Of a stretch of 42,098 nt of DNA, positions 26,818 through 36,586 are shown one piece after another (the first letter of the stretch is position 1; each line of letters opens with the position of its first letter). Source of the DNA: Alphaproteobacteria bacterium UBA830 (GTDB lineage: Bacteria; Pseudomonadota; Alphaproteobacteria; MPNO01; UBA830). The stretch spans positions 1 to 42,098 of the forward strand of contig CAJIYX010000109.1 of the NCBI GenBank assembly GCA_905181725.1, in the 5' to 3' direction. The translations under genes were made by a program, and so were the position numbers. Under the pieces are notes generated by a model that was given only the letters and a program-made list of their open reading frames with translations, was not told the DNA's origin and ran no database searches.

Positions 26818-28157
26818 TGCGGTACCTGCCGCTCACCGAGGCGGACCGGCGGGACATGCTTGTCGTCATTGGCGCGCCGTCGGTCGATAGCCTGTTCAGC
26901 GATGTGCCCGATAGCGTTCATCTTGCTGAACCGGTCGATCTGCCGGCGCATCAGGGCGAGCTCGAGGTCGAGCGCGCGCTGACCGCAATGGCCGCCGAAA
27001 ATATGGCCGCGGGCAGTGTGCCGTTTTTCCTCGGCGCCGGTGCTTATCGCCATCATGTACCCGCGTCGGTCAATCATTTGATCCAGCGCGGCGAATTTCT
27101 GACGTCCTACACGCCGTATCAGCCCGAAGTTTCCCAGGGCACGCTGCAATACCTGTTCGAATTCCAGACCCAGGTCGCGCTGATAACCGGCATGGATGTG
27201 GCGAATGCATCGATGTATGACGGCGCGACATCCTGCGCCGAAGCGGCCCTGATGGCGCGGCGCGTGACCCGCAAGGCCGATGTGGTTCTGTCGGGCGGGC
27301 TGCATCCGCATTACACCGAAACGACGGAAACGCTGCTGAAATTTCTCGACAGCACAATCGATGTTTTGCCGCCCGATATCGACGGCAATGAAGATATCGC
27401 CGCGCAGATTGCCGACGGTACAGCCTGCGTGGTTGTGCAGTATCCTGATATGTTCGGCCGGGTGCGCGACCTGCAGCCGATTGCCGATGCCTGTCACGAC
27501 GCGGGCGCGCTGCTGGTCGTGGTGATGAACGAGGTCGTTGCCCTGGGCGCGCTCAAGCCGCCGGGCGATATGGGCGCCGATATCGTTGCCGCCGAAGGCC
27601 GCTCGATAGGCAATCCGCTCAATTTCGGTGGCCCCTATGTGGGGCTGTTTGCGGCGCGTGAAAAATACGTGCGCCAGATGCCGGGGCGTCTGGCGGGTGA
27701 GACCGTCGATGTCGACGGCAAGCGCGGCTGGGTGCTCACCCTGTCGACCCGCGAGCAGCATATCCGCCGCGAAAAAGCGACGAGCAATATCTGCACCAAT
27801 TCGGGGCTGTGCGCACTCGCCTTCACCATCCATCTGTCCCTGCTGGGCGAAGACGGGTTCCGCCGGCTGGCGGCGATAAACCATGCCAAGACCGTCCAGC
27901 TCGCGGATCGTTTTGCCGCGGCGGGAATTGAGGTGGTGAACGACACGTTCTTTAACGAGCTGACCGTGCGGCTTGCCGAACCGGCGGCACCCGTTGTCGA
28001 CCGGCTTGCGGTTGAAGGCATCCTGGCCGGCGTGCCGGTCTCACGCCTGCGCCCTGGCGATGACGCGCTCACCAACCTGCTGCTGGTCGCCGTCACGGAG
28101 ACTGTGACCGACGACGATATGGACCGGCTATGTGCCGCACTGAAGGAGGCCGCGTGA
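26817..28157 (+). CDS. gcvPA: Glycine dehydrogenase (decarboxylating) subunit 1
   Basis: N-terminal half of the split P protein. Together with subunit 2 it decarboxylates glycine and loads the aminomethyl group on the H protein. 446 residues with the aminotransferase fold but no cofactor lysine, as expected for this half; recognisable segments are [45 protein letters not shown] and a C-terminal [11 protein letters not shown]. The two-subunit form is common in alphaproteobacteria outside the Rhizobiales. The stop overlaps the gcvPB start in TGATG. Confidence 0.97.
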   Translation: MRYLPLTEADRRDMLVVIGAPSVDSLFSDVPDSVHLAEPVDLPAHQGELEVERALTAMAAENMAAGSVPFFLGAGAYRHHVPASVNHLIQRGEFLTSYTPYQPEVSQGTLQYLFEFQTQVALITGMDVANASMYDGATSCAEAALMARRVTRKADVVLSGGLHPHYTETTETLLKFLDSTIDVLPPDIDGNEDIAAQIADGTACVVVQYPDMFGRVRDLQPIADACHDAGALLVVVMNEVVALGALKPPGDMGADIVAAEGRSIGNPLNFGGPYVGLFAAREKYVRQMPGRLAGETVDVDGKRGWVLTLSTREQHIRREKATSNICTNSGLCALAFTIHLSLLGEDGFRRLAAINHAKTVQLADRFAAAGIEVVNDTFFNELTVRLAEPAAPVVDRLAVEGILAGVPVSRLRPGDDALTNLLLVAVTETVTDDDMDRLCAALKEAA

Positions 28158-29680
28158 TGGAGGGCAATTCAACCGATACTTACACGGGGAACCGCGGCCT
28201 TCGTCTGGAAGAGCCGCTGATCTTTGAACAGGATGCGCCGGGTCGGAGCGGTGTCGACCTGCCCGAACCGCCGCCGGTGCAAAGCCGTCTTGGCGGGCTC
28301 GACCGGCCGGACGCCATTGGTCTTCCGGGTCTGTCCGAGCCGCAGGTGGTGCGGCACTACACAAGGCTGAGTCAGAAGAACTATGCGATTGATGCGGGAT
28401 TTTATCCGCTGGGATCGTGCACGATGAAGCACAATCCGCGGCTGAACGAAAAGATGGCCCGCCTGCCGGGCTTCGCCGATCTGCATCCGTTGCAGCCGGA
28501 AGCCACGGTGCAGGGCGCGTTGCGCCTGATCGATACGCTGGCCCACTGGATCAAGACACTTACCGGCATGCCTGCGGTTGCGATGTCACCCGCCGCGGGC
28601 GCCCATGGCGAGCTGTGCGGTCTGATGACGGCGCGTACAGCGCTGGAAGCTCGCGGCGATGGACGCAAGCGCGTGCTGGTGCCCGATTCCGCGCATGGCA
28701 CGAACCCGGCGACGGCGGCGATCTGCGGCTACGCGGTGGAGGCGATTCCGTTGAACGACCGGGGCCGTGTGGATCTCAATGCCCTCAAGGACGCGCTGGA
28801 TGAAGATGTTGCCGCCTTCATGCTGACCAATCCGAACACGTGCGGTCTGTTCGAGGATGAAATTCTGGAACAGGCGCAGGCTGTACACGATGCGGGCGCG
28901 TTCTTCTATTGCGATGGGGCGAACTTTAACGCCATCGTCGGGCGTGTGCGGCCGGGCGATCTCGGCATCGACTGTATGCACCTGAACCTGCACAAGACGT
29001 TCTCTACGCCGCATGGCGGCGGTGGTCCGGGCAGTGGGCCGGTGGTTCTGTCCGAGGCACTGGCGGATTACGCGCCACGGCCCTGGGTGGTTCATGGCGA
29101 AGACGGTTTCAGTCTGGTCGAACACGAGGACGAGGCAGCGCAGGCCGCGCCTTATGGCCGGATGAAGGCATTTCACGGCCAGATGGGCATGTTCGTCCGC
29201 GCGCTGGCTTACATGATGAGCCACGGATCGGACGGGCTGCGTCAGGCATCGTCCGATGCGGTGCTCAATGCGAACTATCTGCTGGCCAGCCTGTCGAAGG
29301 AACTCAGCCTCGCCTATGACGGGCCGTGCATGCACGAGGTTCTGTTCGATGACGGCTTCCTCAAGGGGACCGACGTTACCACGCTCGATTTCGCCAAGGC
29401 GATGATCGACGAGGGCTTCCACCCCATGACCATGTATTTCCCGCTGGTCGTTCATGGTGCGCTGCTGATGGAACCGACGGAGACCGAAAGTCGGGAAAGC
29501 CTCGATCAGTTTATCGAGACCATGCGGCATCTGGCGAAACGGGCGAAGGACGGGGATGCGCAGGCGTTCCACGATGCGCCGGTGCATACACCGCGTCGGC
29601 GACTCGATGAAACCGCGGCGGCCCGTCGGCCGATCCTGCGCTGGCGTCCCGACCCCGTTCAGGGCGAGGCGGCGGAGTAG
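28157..29680 (+). CDS. gcvPB: Glycine dehydrogenase (decarboxylating) subunit 2
   Basis: Catalytic half of the split P protein. The pyridoxal phosphate lysine is K280 in LNLHKTFSTPHGGGGPG, and the family's YPLGSCTMKHNP and PDSAHGTNPA segments are intact. 507 residues, a little longer than the roughly 480-490 usual, because of an N-terminal extension. I place the start at the ATG at 28157, which has AAGGAGG seven bases ahead within the end of gcvPA; an earlier ATG at 28130 has no such signal. It is last in the operon and is followed by a strong terminator. Confidence 0.97.
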   Translation: MEGNSTDTYTGNRGLRLEEPLIFEQDAPGRSGVDLPEPPPVQSRLGGLDRPDAIGLPGLSEPQVVRHYTRLSQKNYAIDAGFYPLGSCTMKHNPRLNEKMARLPGFADLHPLQPEATVQGALRLIDTLAHWIKTLTGMPAVAMSPAAGAHGELCGLMTARTALEARGDGRKRVLVPDSAHGTNPATAAICGYAVEAIPLNDRGRVDLNALKDALDEDVAAFMLTNPNTCGLFEDEILEQAQAVHDAGAFFYCDGANFNAIVGRVRPGDLGIDCMHLNLHKTFSTPHGGGGPGSGPVVLSEALADYAPRPWVVHGEDGFSLVEHEDEAAQAAPYGRMKAFHGQMGMFVRALAYMMSHGSDGLRQASSDAVLNANYLLASLSKELSLAYDGPCMHEVLFDDGFLKGTDVTTLDFAKAMIDEGFHPMTMYFPLVVHGALLMEPTETESRESLDQFIETMRHLAKRAKDGDAQAFHDAPVHTPRRRLDETAAARRPILRWRPDPVQGEAAE

Positions 29681-29726
29681 CCGCGTCCGGGCAAGTACGA
29701 ATTCAGGTCGGGCACGTGGTCCAGAC

Positions 29727-29760
29727 ACAAAAAAGGCGGGGAAAACTCCGCCTTTTTTGT
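29727..29760. terminator. Bidirectional terminator between gcvPB and atpF
   Basis: ACAAAAAAGGCGG (29727-29739) pairs with CCGCCTTTTTTGT (29748-29760) over 13 bp with an 8-base loop. The GC core is flanked by A6 on the left and T6 on the right, so it can stop transcription from gcvPB (+) and from atpF (-), which converge here. Confidence 0.92.
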
Positions 29761-29775
29761 CTGTAGACGTTTAGA

Positions 29776-30261
29776 TCAATGCAGTTTTTTCGACAGGTCT
29801 GAAATCGCGTCATCAACCAGCGCGCCCGATTTCCCGTCATCCATGTTGGATGCGATCAGGCTGCGGGTTGCCGCGACGGCGACATCGACCGATATGGCAC
29901 GGACTTCGCGAATGGCGTCGGCTTCGGCCTGGGCGATTTTCTCGACGGCAAGCTGTTCGCGCCGTTTGAGCATCTCTTCCAGCTTTTCGGCACCTGTCTT
30001 TGCCATCTGTGCCGCTTCTGCGCGGGCCTGGGCCACCATCTTCTCGGTCTCTTTTACGGCGTCGCGCTGCTTCCGTTGGTATTCCGCAAGCAGCTGCTGT
30101 GCTTCTTCACGCAGGCTTGCTGCTTGGTCCAGGCTGTTGCGGATTTGCTCCGCCCGGCCGTCGAGCGCGCCGATGATGGTCTTCTTGGCAATCTTGAAAA
30201 CGCCGGCAACGAAGATGACGAAGCCAACGGCTACCCAGAGTGTCGGATCATTCCAGTCCAT
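29776..30261 (-). CDS. atpF: ATP synthase F0 subunit b
   Basis: One of the two peripheral-stalk subunits that hold the F1 head against the rotor. 161 residues: an N-terminal membrane helix (LWVAVGFVIFVAGVFKIA) and a long charged coiled coil to the C-terminus. It is the classical b copy; the b' copy is the next gene upstream, and their ATG and stop share a base (ATGA type overlap at 30261). Having both b and b' is typical of alphaproteobacteria, cyanobacteria and plastids. Last gene of the F0 operon; F1 genes are elsewhere. Confidence 0.96.
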   Translation of the reverse strand: MDWNDPTLWVAVGFVIFVAGVFKIAKKTIIGALDGRAEQIRNSLDQAASLREEAQQLLAEYQRKQRDAVKETEKMVAQARAEAAQMAKTGAEKLEEMLKRREQLAVEKIAQAEADAIREVRAISVDVAVAATRSLIASNMDDGKSGALVDDAISDLSKKLH

Positions 30262-30755
30262 CAGCCACGCTCCCGCATTGCGGCGGCAACCGCCGCTTCC
30301 GCGTTATCCGTCGGTATATCCTTGCCGATCAACCGTATCGTTGCGGCCTGCGCAACTTCGACGGCGACCGTCTGGATATTCGCCAATGCCTCGGTACGCG
30401 CCTTGTCGATGCGTGCTTCGGCTTCGGCAACATCCGCCTTGATCCGCACGGTCAGGGCGTCCTGACGAGCGGCAGCGTCTGCGGCAAGTGCGACATTCGT
30501 CTCACGGATGACTGTCTGTGCCTGGGAGCGTGCCTCGGCGACCAGCTTTTCATAAGCGGCGATCGCGTCGTCAGCTTCCTGCTTGAATTCCTCCGCTTTG
30601 CGAAGGTCTTCATCAATGCGCTCTTGGCGTTCTTGCAGGATCGTCGAGACCCGTGGCAGTGCGGCTTTCCAGAGCACGATGTAGAGCAACCCAAAGGTAA
30701 CGAACAGCCAGAATATCTGGCCGAGATACGTATGGATTTGTTCAAGTTGGGGCAT
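30261..30755 (-). CDS. atpF': ATP synthase F0 subunit b'
   Basis: Second peripheral-stalk subunit, forming a heterodimer with b. 164 residues: MPQLEQIHTYLGQIFWLFVTFGLLYIVLW is the characteristic b' opening with its single membrane helix, then a long alanine- and glutamate-rich coiled coil. It lies 35 bases after atpE and overlaps atpF. Called atpG or atpX in some genomes. Confidence 0.95.
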   Translation of the reverse strand: MPQLEQIHTYLGQIFWLFVTFGLLYIVLWKAALPRVSTILQERQERIDEDLRKAEEFKQEADDAIAAYEKLVAEARSQAQTVIRETNVALAADAAARQDALTVRIKADVAEAEARIDKARTEALANIQTVAVEVAQAATIRLIGKDIPTDNAEAAVAAAMRERG

Positions 30756-30790
30756 TTGACAGCGCTACCTTAAATGGCAGGTTCGACGAA

Positions 30791-31015
30791 TTAGCCGAAC
30801 AGGATGATGAGGGCGATAACCAGCGCGAAGAGCGCGATGGCTTCCACGAGGGCAAAACCAAGCATCGTCATGGTGAACACTTCGTTGCGGGACGCGGGGT
30901 TGCGACCAACAGCGGTGATGAACGCTGCGAAGATGTTGCCGATACCGATACCGGCTCCGATGACGCCGATCACGGCGAGTCCGGCACCAATCAGTTTGGC
31001 TGCTGCTTCTTCCAT
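30791..31015 (-). CDS. atpE: ATP synthase F0 subunit c
   Basis: Proton-carrying subunit of the rotor ring. 74 residues in two helices joined by the polar loop GRNPASR. The glycine repeat GAGIGIG packs the inner helices, and E58 in LVEAIALF is the proton carrier. No glutamine/serine pattern of sodium-dependent rings is seen, so protons are the likely ion. It sits between atpB and atpF' with 60- and 35-base gaps, wider than elsewhere in the operon, which fits its need for strong separate translation. Confidence 0.98.
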   Translation of the reverse strand: MEEAAAKLIGAGLAVIGVIGAGIGIGNIFAAFITAVGRNPASRNEVFTMTMLGFALVEAIALFALVIALIILFG

Positions 31016-31075
31016 TTTATAGTTCCTTTCTTAAAGTTTGTTCGCTTGGGACCGAATTTTAGTTACGTGTCCCGC

Positions 31076-31825
31076 TTAGTGGAGATGCAATGCATCGTCG
31101 ATATACAGGCAGGTAAGGATCGCAAAAACATAGGCCTGTAAAAACGCGATTAGAAGTTCCAGTCCCGTCAGGGCGCCGACAAAGGCGAGTGGCAAGATGC
31201 CTGCTGCGCCAAGTGCGGGAACGAAGCCGGCAAACACTTTGAGCAGGGTGTGACCCGCGAGCATGTTTGCGAACAGCCGCATTGCCAGGCTGACCGGGCG
31301 TGACAGATAGGAAATAATTTCGATCGGGATCATCAGCGGCCACATCCAGATAGGCACGCCTGGCGGCACGAAGAACGTAAAGAACCTGATGCCGTGCTTG
31401 GCGAAGCCGAGGATAGTGACGCCGGTAAAGACGACCATTGCCATCGCGAACGTGACCGCGATGTGGCTCGTGAACGTGAAGCTGTACGGGACCATGCCGA
31501 GCATGTTGCCGATCAGAATGAACATGAACAGCGCGAAGATGAAGGGGAAATATTTGCGCCCTTCGTTCCCGACGGTATCGCGGATCAGATTGGCGACGAA
31601 TTCGTAGCATAGTTCCGCAAGCGCCTGCCAGCGGCCCGGGATCATCGCGCGTTTACGCGTGCCGAGTATCATCAGCATCAGAATGAGGGTAATCGTAATC
31701 ACCATCATCAGCGCCGAGTTGCTGAAGGAGATGTTGTTACCGGCGATTTCGATAGGCACCAGCTCTTTGATCTCGAACTGTTCCAGAGGGCTGTGCTGCT
31801 CTCCGCCGTGTTTCTCAGTAGCCAA
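31076..31825 (-). CDS. atpB: ATP synthase F0 subunit a
   Basis: Stator subunit with the two proton half-channels. 249 residues with five or six membrane helices. The essential arginine is in SLAMRLFANMLAGH, and the last helix segment FLQAYVFAILTCLYIDDALHLH is typical. Follows atpI by 3 bases. Nothing unusual. Confidence 0.98.
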   Translation of the reverse strand: MATEKHGGEQHSPLEQFEIKELVPIEIAGNNISFSNSALMMVITITLILMLMILGTRKRAMIPGRWQALAELCYEFVANLIRDTVGNEGRKYFPFIFALFMFILIGNMLGMVPYSFTFTSHIAVTFAMAMVVFTGVTILGFAKHGIRFFTFFVPPGVPIWMWPLMIPIEIISYLSRPVSLAMRLFANMLAGHTLLKVFAGFVPALGAAGILPLAFVGALTGLELLIAFLQAYVFAILTCLYIDDALHLH

Positions 31826-31828
31826 CGG

Positions 31829-32197
31829 TTAATCCCCGTCCAAATCCGTTTTTGACATTTCAGGCCCCGGCTTATCCTGCTGCCGGTACCCTACCGCGCC
31901 CCCCTGATTTTGGACGACCCGGTATACGTTAAACATTCCTGCCGCTGCCCCCAATAAGAAGAACCCCAGCATGAACCATGGTTTCGTATCGAGCCAGCTA
32001 TCGAGAAAAAGACCGAAACCGACCCCGATAACCAGCGCCGCCACCAATTCGACCCCGATGCGCATCGCAAATCCGAGCCCATTATTCGTGCTGTCCGTAT
32101 TGCGGTCTCGCCCTGTCGCAACGTCTCTTTTGTTGCGAAATTGGCGCAGCCGTTTATCCAGATCGTCACGGGACTTCGGTGGTTTGCGCTCTGTCAT
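31829..32197 (-). CDS. atpI: AtpI, F0 assembly/ion-handling protein
   Basis: 122 residues: a charged N-terminal helix (MTERKPPKSRDDLDKRLRQF), two membrane helices (about residues 41-61 and 70-90, with FLDSWLDTKPWFMLGFF between) and a short polar tail. This is the alphaproteobacterial AtpI/AtpZ form at the head of the F0 operon, thought to help c-ring assembly or magnesium/calcium entry. The frame is open to 32299, but the extra residues overlap the promoter, so I start at the ATG at 32197. No strong Shine-Dalgarno sequence is seen. Confidence 0.9.
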   Translation of the reverse strand: MTERKPPKSRDDLDKRLRQFRNKRDVATGRDRNTDSTNNGLGFAMRIGVELVAALVIGVGFGLFLDSWLDTKPWFMLGFFLLGAAAGMFNVYRVVQNQGGAVGYRQQDKPGPEMSKTDLDGD

Positions 32198-32223
32198 CGA
32201 AGATTGACACGATGTAGTGGCCA

Positions 32224-32241
32224 CAGGTGATTTTGCACCTG
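32224..32241. repeat. Small hairpin in the atp operon leader
   Basis: CAGGTG (32224-32229) and CACCTG (32236-32241), separated by 6 bases, lie between the predicted transcription start near 32248 and the atpI ATG. It could affect translation of the leader or be a protein site. Confidence 0.4.
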
Positions 32242-32254
32242 CTAAAGCGAGCGC

Positions 32255-32283
32255 ACCATACGGTGAGACCAAACCACTGTCAA
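32255..32283 (-). promoter_or_regulatory. Promoter of the F0 ATP synthase operon
   Basis: On the minus strand a perfect TTGACA (32283-32278), 17 bases, then TATGGT (32260-32255). The start would be near 32248, 50 bases before the atpI ATG. It is in the 139-base gap after smc, so the atp operon need not depend on smc transcription. Confidence 0.7.
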
Positions 32284-32336
32284 CCCTTCCACCAGGCATC
32301 TAACCCTTTGATTATAAACCGTAAAACAGGGATGCG

Positions 32337-35300
32337 TCAGGCTGTCTCACGGAGTCGTTCGGCGGCTTGCAGATCGACTGAAACAAGCTGCGAAACACCC
32401 TGTTCGGCCATCGTAACACCATAGAGCCGATCCATACGCGCCATCGTCAGTCGATGATGGGTCACAAGCAGGAAACGCGTGCTCGACGCGCGGATCATTT
32501 CTTCGAGCAATTTGCAGAAACGATCGACATTGCTGTCATCCAGCGGGGCGTCGACCTCATCGAGCACGCAGATCGGCGCCGGATTGGTCAGGAACACCGC
32601 AAACAGCAGCGAAAGCGCGGTCAACGCCTGTTCACCGCCCGACAGCAGTGTCATGCTCTGCAGTCGCTTTCCCGGCGGGCTGGCGAAGACTTCAAGCCCG
32701 GCTTCGAGCGGATCGTCGGCTTCGGTCAGTTTTAGATGCGCGCGCCCGCCGCCGAACAGTTTGGCGAAAAGCTCGCGGAAATGCTGATCGACCTCGTTAA
32801 ATGCCACCAGAAGACGTTCGCGTCCTTCGCGGTTCAGGCCCGAAATACCCTGGCGTAGCCGCGCGATCGCGGCGATCAGGTCTTCGCGCTCGGTCTCCAT
32901 CCCGCGAATTCTTTCGTCGAGCTCCGAGGCTTCCTGCTCGGCGCGCAGGTTGACTGGACCCATATTGTCCCGCTCGCGCTGCAGGCGTTCGAGCTTCTGC
33001 TCAACCGTATCCTGTGGCGGCAGCTGCTCTTCGGCATTAATATCGACCGATGCAAGGGCTTCCTCGGGTTTGCATTCGAGACGTTCGGCAACGCGCTCTG
33101 CGATGACGGCTAGGTTCTGGTCGATCTGTTCGACGGCGGCTTCGCGCCGGACACGGTCCTCGCGGGTTTCGGAAAGCTTTGATTCGCCGGCTCTCAGTTC
33201 CCGCGTCAGGTTTTCAAGCGAGGTCTCCGCCTGGGCGAGACTGTCGGCCGCCTGGTTGCGGGTCGTTTCGGCCCGGACGATGTGGTCTAGCAGTGCCGAG
33301 CGTTCCTCGGCGATTTCAGCCGGGCGTGCTTCGAGCTTCTGATGCTCTTCCAATTCCTGCGCACGGCGCGTGGTCAGCTGTTCAAGCTGTTTGAGCGCAT
33401 TGGCTGCGCGGCTGTGCCACGAGGCAAGTTCGTTGGCGATGACCTGGAGCCGAAGAATACGGGTCTCCGACTCCTGATCGAGCCGGTCATGGGCACTGCG
33501 GATTTCGGCAAGCGTCGCCCGCTTTTCGGCGAGTTCGCGCTGCTGGCGTTCTACCTCGGTCCGGCGGACCGGCACATCGGCAAGGCTTTCGCGATCCTGC
33601 TTCGCCGTCTGTTCCTGGGTATCAAGCTCGGCGACGTCGGCCAGGAGGCTTTCAATCGCGTCTTTCAGCCCGCTGACGCGCGAGCGGGCATCCGCCGTGC
33701 TTTCGGCGAGCGCCGTCGCAGTCGTGCCGGTTGCCTGAGCCACTTTATCTGCGGCCCACACGCCTTCGCGTGCCTTGCGTTCGGCATCTGCTGCATCGCG
33801 CGCGGTAGTTGCCGTCTTTTCACGGCCGGTCTGGGCGAGCGCGGCTGTGGCGTCCGCCTTTTCCAGATCGACCAGCATTTCCTCGAGGCGGTTCCGCTGT
33901 GCCAGACGTGTCGCGGCGGCGGTCGGCGTGCCGGCGGCGGCGGTAAAGCCGTCCCAGCGCCACAGTGCGCCATTGGCCGATACCAGGCGCTGGCCCTGTT
34001 CGAGCTTGTCATGCAGCTTGAGGCCCTGTTCCTCGGTCTCGACGATGCCGATCTGCGACAGACGGCGCGTCAGGGCTGCCGGTCCGCGCACGACCTCGCT
34101 CAGGCGGCGGACGTTATCCGGCAAGCCCTTCGGGTTTGCGAACATGGGCAGTGACCGCCAGTGGATCGGCGATGCCTCGTCGGTCGGCGCAATCAGGTCT
34201 TCGCCAAGTGCTGCACCGAGCGCCATTTCGTAGCCGGTATCGACCTCGACCGCATCGATCATCGGCGGCCATAACTCGGGGTCGCCGAATTCCAGTAATT
34301 CGCTCAGTGCTTCCTGTTCGGCACGGAGTTTCGCGGTGGCCGAGGCGGCGGTCTGATGGCCTTCACGCGCCTCGTTTTCAGCGGTACGGGCGTCGGCGGT
34401 CGCCGTCTCTGCTGCCTGCAGCGCGTCGCGGGCCGCCTGGGCCTGATTGCGCGCCTCTTCGGCAGACTTGCGGGCTTCTTCAAGCGCGCCGTCATCGTCG
34501 GCTGCCTGGGCTGCTTCCTGCTGCTCGGTTTCTATATTGGTACGGCGTTCGTTAAACCGCTTGCGGCGAATTTCGAATTCCGAAAGCTGGCGCGTCAGTG
34601 TCGCTTCGCGGGTCTCGTCGGCGACAACGGACCGGCTAAGTTCGGCAACCGTCTGTTCGCGGGCGCTGACATCGGCCTGCGCTTCGGCAAGCCGCGTCTT
34701 TGCGGTTTCCAGATCGTCGGACTCGCGGGTCTGCGCGTCGCGAATGCCGGTGGATTCGGTTTCCAGTTTTTCGACGGCTTCGGTGGCATCCCCGCCGAGG
34801 CTTTTTTCGCGCGTGATATCGCCATCGATCATCGTGATGCGATTGCTGATTTCCGCGCGCAGGGATTCGATGCGGCGTTCCTCGGCGTCGAGCGCATCGC
34901 GGGCAACCAGAAGGCGCTGCAAAGCGGCGGCCGCTTCGGCTTCTTTCTGGCGGAGGCTGGGCAGCACGGTCGATGCGTCTGCCTGGGCCGTCGTCGCGAT
35001 GGCAACCGCCTGGGTCAGTTCGGCCACCAGTGTCTCGATCGCGTTGAACTGTTCGGCGGTGGCTTCGCGTGCGGACTGGGCGGAGACCCACCGCAGATGC
35101 AGCAGGATCGCTTCGTGGCGTTTGATATGGTCGGACAGATTGCGATAGCGTGTCGCCTGCCGCGCCTGGCGTTTGAGCAACCGGTGCTGTTCTTCCAGCG
35201 CGCCGACGATGTCTTCCAGGCGCTCCAGGTTTGTTTCCGCGGCACGCAGGCGCAGTTCGGCCTCGTGACGACGAGCGTGCAGACCGGTGATACCCGCGGC

Positions 35301-35798
35301 TTCCTCAAGAAGCCCGCGGCGCTGTGTCGGTTTTGCGTTGATGATGGCGCCGATGCGGCCCTGACTGACCATGGCGGTCGACCGCGCGCCGGTCGAGGCG
35401 TCGGCAAACAGCATCTGGACGTCGCGGGCCCGCGTGTCCATGCCGTTGACCTTGTAGTTCGACCCGTTGCCGCGCTCGATCCGCCGCACTATGTCGAGCT
35501 CGTCGGTATCGTTGAACTGGGCCGGCGCGCGCCGGTCCGAATTGTCCATCGACAGGATGACCTCGGCGAGGTTCCGCGACGGGCGGTCAGCGGTGCCGGC
35601 GAAGATCATGTCGTCCATCTCGGAGCCGCGCATCTGCTTGGCAGACGTCTCGCCCATGGCCCAGCGCAGGGCTTCGACCAGATTCGATTTGCCACACCCA
35701 TTGGGGCCGACAATGCCGGTCAGTCCCTCATCGATGACCAGTTCGGTCGGGTCGACGAAGGATTTGAATCCGGTGATGCGCATACGGTTGAACTGCAC
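32337..35798 (-). CDS. smc: Chromosome segregation protein SMC
   Basis: SMC dimers load near the origin and fold the chromosome arms, working with ScpA and ScpB. 1153 residues, full length: N-terminal ATPase half with Walker A GPNGCGKSN, a first coiled coil (about residues 165-500), a hinge around residues 510-640, the returning coiled coil, and the C-terminal half with the ABC signature LSGGEQ at residue 1052 and Walker B ICVLDEVDAPLDD. The start is a GTG at 35798 with AGGAG about ten bases ahead, giving MQFNRMRITGFKSFVDP as in relatives. It follows the DsbA-like gene by 31 bases in the dciA-dsbA-smc operon. Confidence 0.98.
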   Translation of the reverse strand: MQFNRMRITGFKSFVDPTELVIDEGLTGIVGPNGCGKSNLVEALRWAMGETSAKQMRGSEMDDMIFAGTADRPSRNLAEVILSMDNSDRRAPAQFNDTDELDIVRRIERGNGSNYKVNGMDTRARDVQMLFADASTGARSTAMVSQGRIGAIINAKPTQRRGLLEEAAGITGLHARRHEAELRLRAAETNLERLEDIVGALEEQHRLLKRQARQATRYRNLSDHIKRHEAILLHLRWVSAQSAREATAEQFNAIETLVAELTQAVAIATTAQADASTVLPSLRQKEAEAAAALQRLLVARDALDAEERRIESLRAEISNRITMIDGDITREKSLGGDATEAVEKLETESTGIRDAQTRESDDLETAKTRLAEAQADVSAREQTVAELSRSVVADETREATLTRQLSEFEIRRKRFNERRTNIETEQQEAAQAADDDGALEEARKSAEEARNQAQAARDALQAAETATADARTAENEAREGHQTAASATAKLRAEQEALSELLEFGDPELWPPMIDAVEVDTGYEMALGAALGEDLIAPTDEASPIHWRSLPMFANPKGLPDNVRRLSEVVRGPAALTRRLSQIGIVETEEQGLKLHDKLEQGQRLVSANGALWRWDGFTAAAGTPTAAATRLAQRNRLEEMLVDLEKADATAALAQTGREKTATTARDAADAERKAREGVWAADKVAQATGTTATALAESTADARSRVSGLKDAIESLLADVAELDTQEQTAKQDRESLADVPVRRTEVERQQRELAEKRATLAEIRSAHDRLDQESETRILRLQVIANELASWHSRAANALKQLEQLTTRRAQELEEHQKLEARPAEIAEERSALLDHIVRAETTRNQAADSLAQAETSLENLTRELRAGESKLSETREDRVRREAAVEQIDQNLAVIAERVAERLECKPEEALASVDINAEEQLPPQDTVEQKLERLQRERDNMGPVNLRAEQEASELDERIRGMETEREDLIAAIARLRQGISGLNREGRERLLVAFNEVDQHFRELFAKLFGGGRAHLKLTEADDPLEAGLEVFASPPGKRLQSMTLLSGGEQALTALSLLFAVFLTNPAPICVLDEVDAPLDDSNVDRFCKLLEEMIRASSTRFLLVTHHRLTMARMDRLYGVTMAEQGVSQLVSVDLQAAERLRETA

Positions 35799-35829
35799 CG
35801 CTTAGGTACTCCTGATCATTTTATAGTTT

Positions 35830-36471
35830 TCACTCAGCAAGTTTCCGGTTCAGCAGGGTCCGCATCTGGTCGAGCGTCATACCGCCGCCATACCGCTCGC
35901 CATTGACGAAAACCGTCGGCGTCGTCTGCACTTTGAATTCGTTGGAGGCTTTAAGCCGTTGCTTCAAGATGCCGTTCTGAATCTCGACGTCTTTCAGGCA
36001 GGCTTCGAACTTGCTCTTCGACATGCCGCCAAGCTTGGCCAGATTGCCGAGAGCCGAAATCGGGTTCGAGGCGCGCGACCACTGGCCCTGCGCCGCATAG
36101 AACGTGTCGATAAAGCCGAAAAAGCTGTCCCGACCCGCGCAGCGGGCCACCATGGCCGCGCCGAGTGCCAGGCGGTCCAGCGGGAAGTCGCGATAGACGT
36201 AGCGGATCTTGCCAGTATCGACGAATTCCTTCTTGATATCGGGCAGTACGGAGGTGTGGAACTGCGCGCAGTGCGGGCAGGTCAGCGAGGCATATTCGAC
36301 GAACACCACCTTGGCGTCTGCCGGACCCATCGCATATTCTTTGTCCGTCAGCTTCAGGTCCGAAACCGTTCCGTTCGGCGCGGGTGGCTCGGCATCCTTG
36401 TTCTGGGCAAGGGCAGGCGCGGTCCCGATAAGCATCAGGGCCGCCAGGGCAATTCCAAATTTATTCAACAT
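35830..36471 (-). CDS. DsbA family thioredoxin-fold protein, exported
   Basis: 213 residues from the ATG at 36471. The signal peptide ends near APALAQ. The active site is C65-PH-C68 (LTCPHCAQF), the DsbA dithiol pair, and the cis-proline loop is QTTPTVFVNG. It probably forms disulfides in periplasmic proteins, or isomerises them. It resembles the BdbD/Com1-like thioredoxin_4 group rather than E. coli DsbA. No DsbB-like partner is in the window; the DsbD-like reductase at 13-15 kb acts in the opposite redox direction and would serve other proteins. Lies between dciA and smc, a place conserved in alphaproteobacteria. Confidence 0.93.
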   Translation of the reverse strand: MLNKFGIALAALMLIGTAPALAQNKDAEPPAPNGTVSDLKLTDKEYAMGPADAKVVFVEYASLTCPHCAQFHTSVLPDIKKEFVDTGKIRYVYRDFPLDRLALGAAMVARCAGRDSFFGFIDTFYAAQGQWSRASNPISALGNLAKLGGMSKSKFEACLKDVEIQNGILKQRLKASNEFKVQTTPTVFVNGERYGGGMTLDQMRTLLNRKLAE

Positions 36472-36586
36472 GTTCCGTATCTCTCTCTCGTTGCTACAAT
36501 ATCTAGCGTGTAAAAATGAGTCCAGCACAGGATGGACCCCAAATGTGGCGGTTTCCGGGCATTTCAGAAGTGATTCTAAGTTATCC

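Noticed and set aside
34356..35906. Open frame of 516 codons opposite smc
   Set aside because: Antisense shadow of smc coiled-coil codons; composition and sequence look like no protein.
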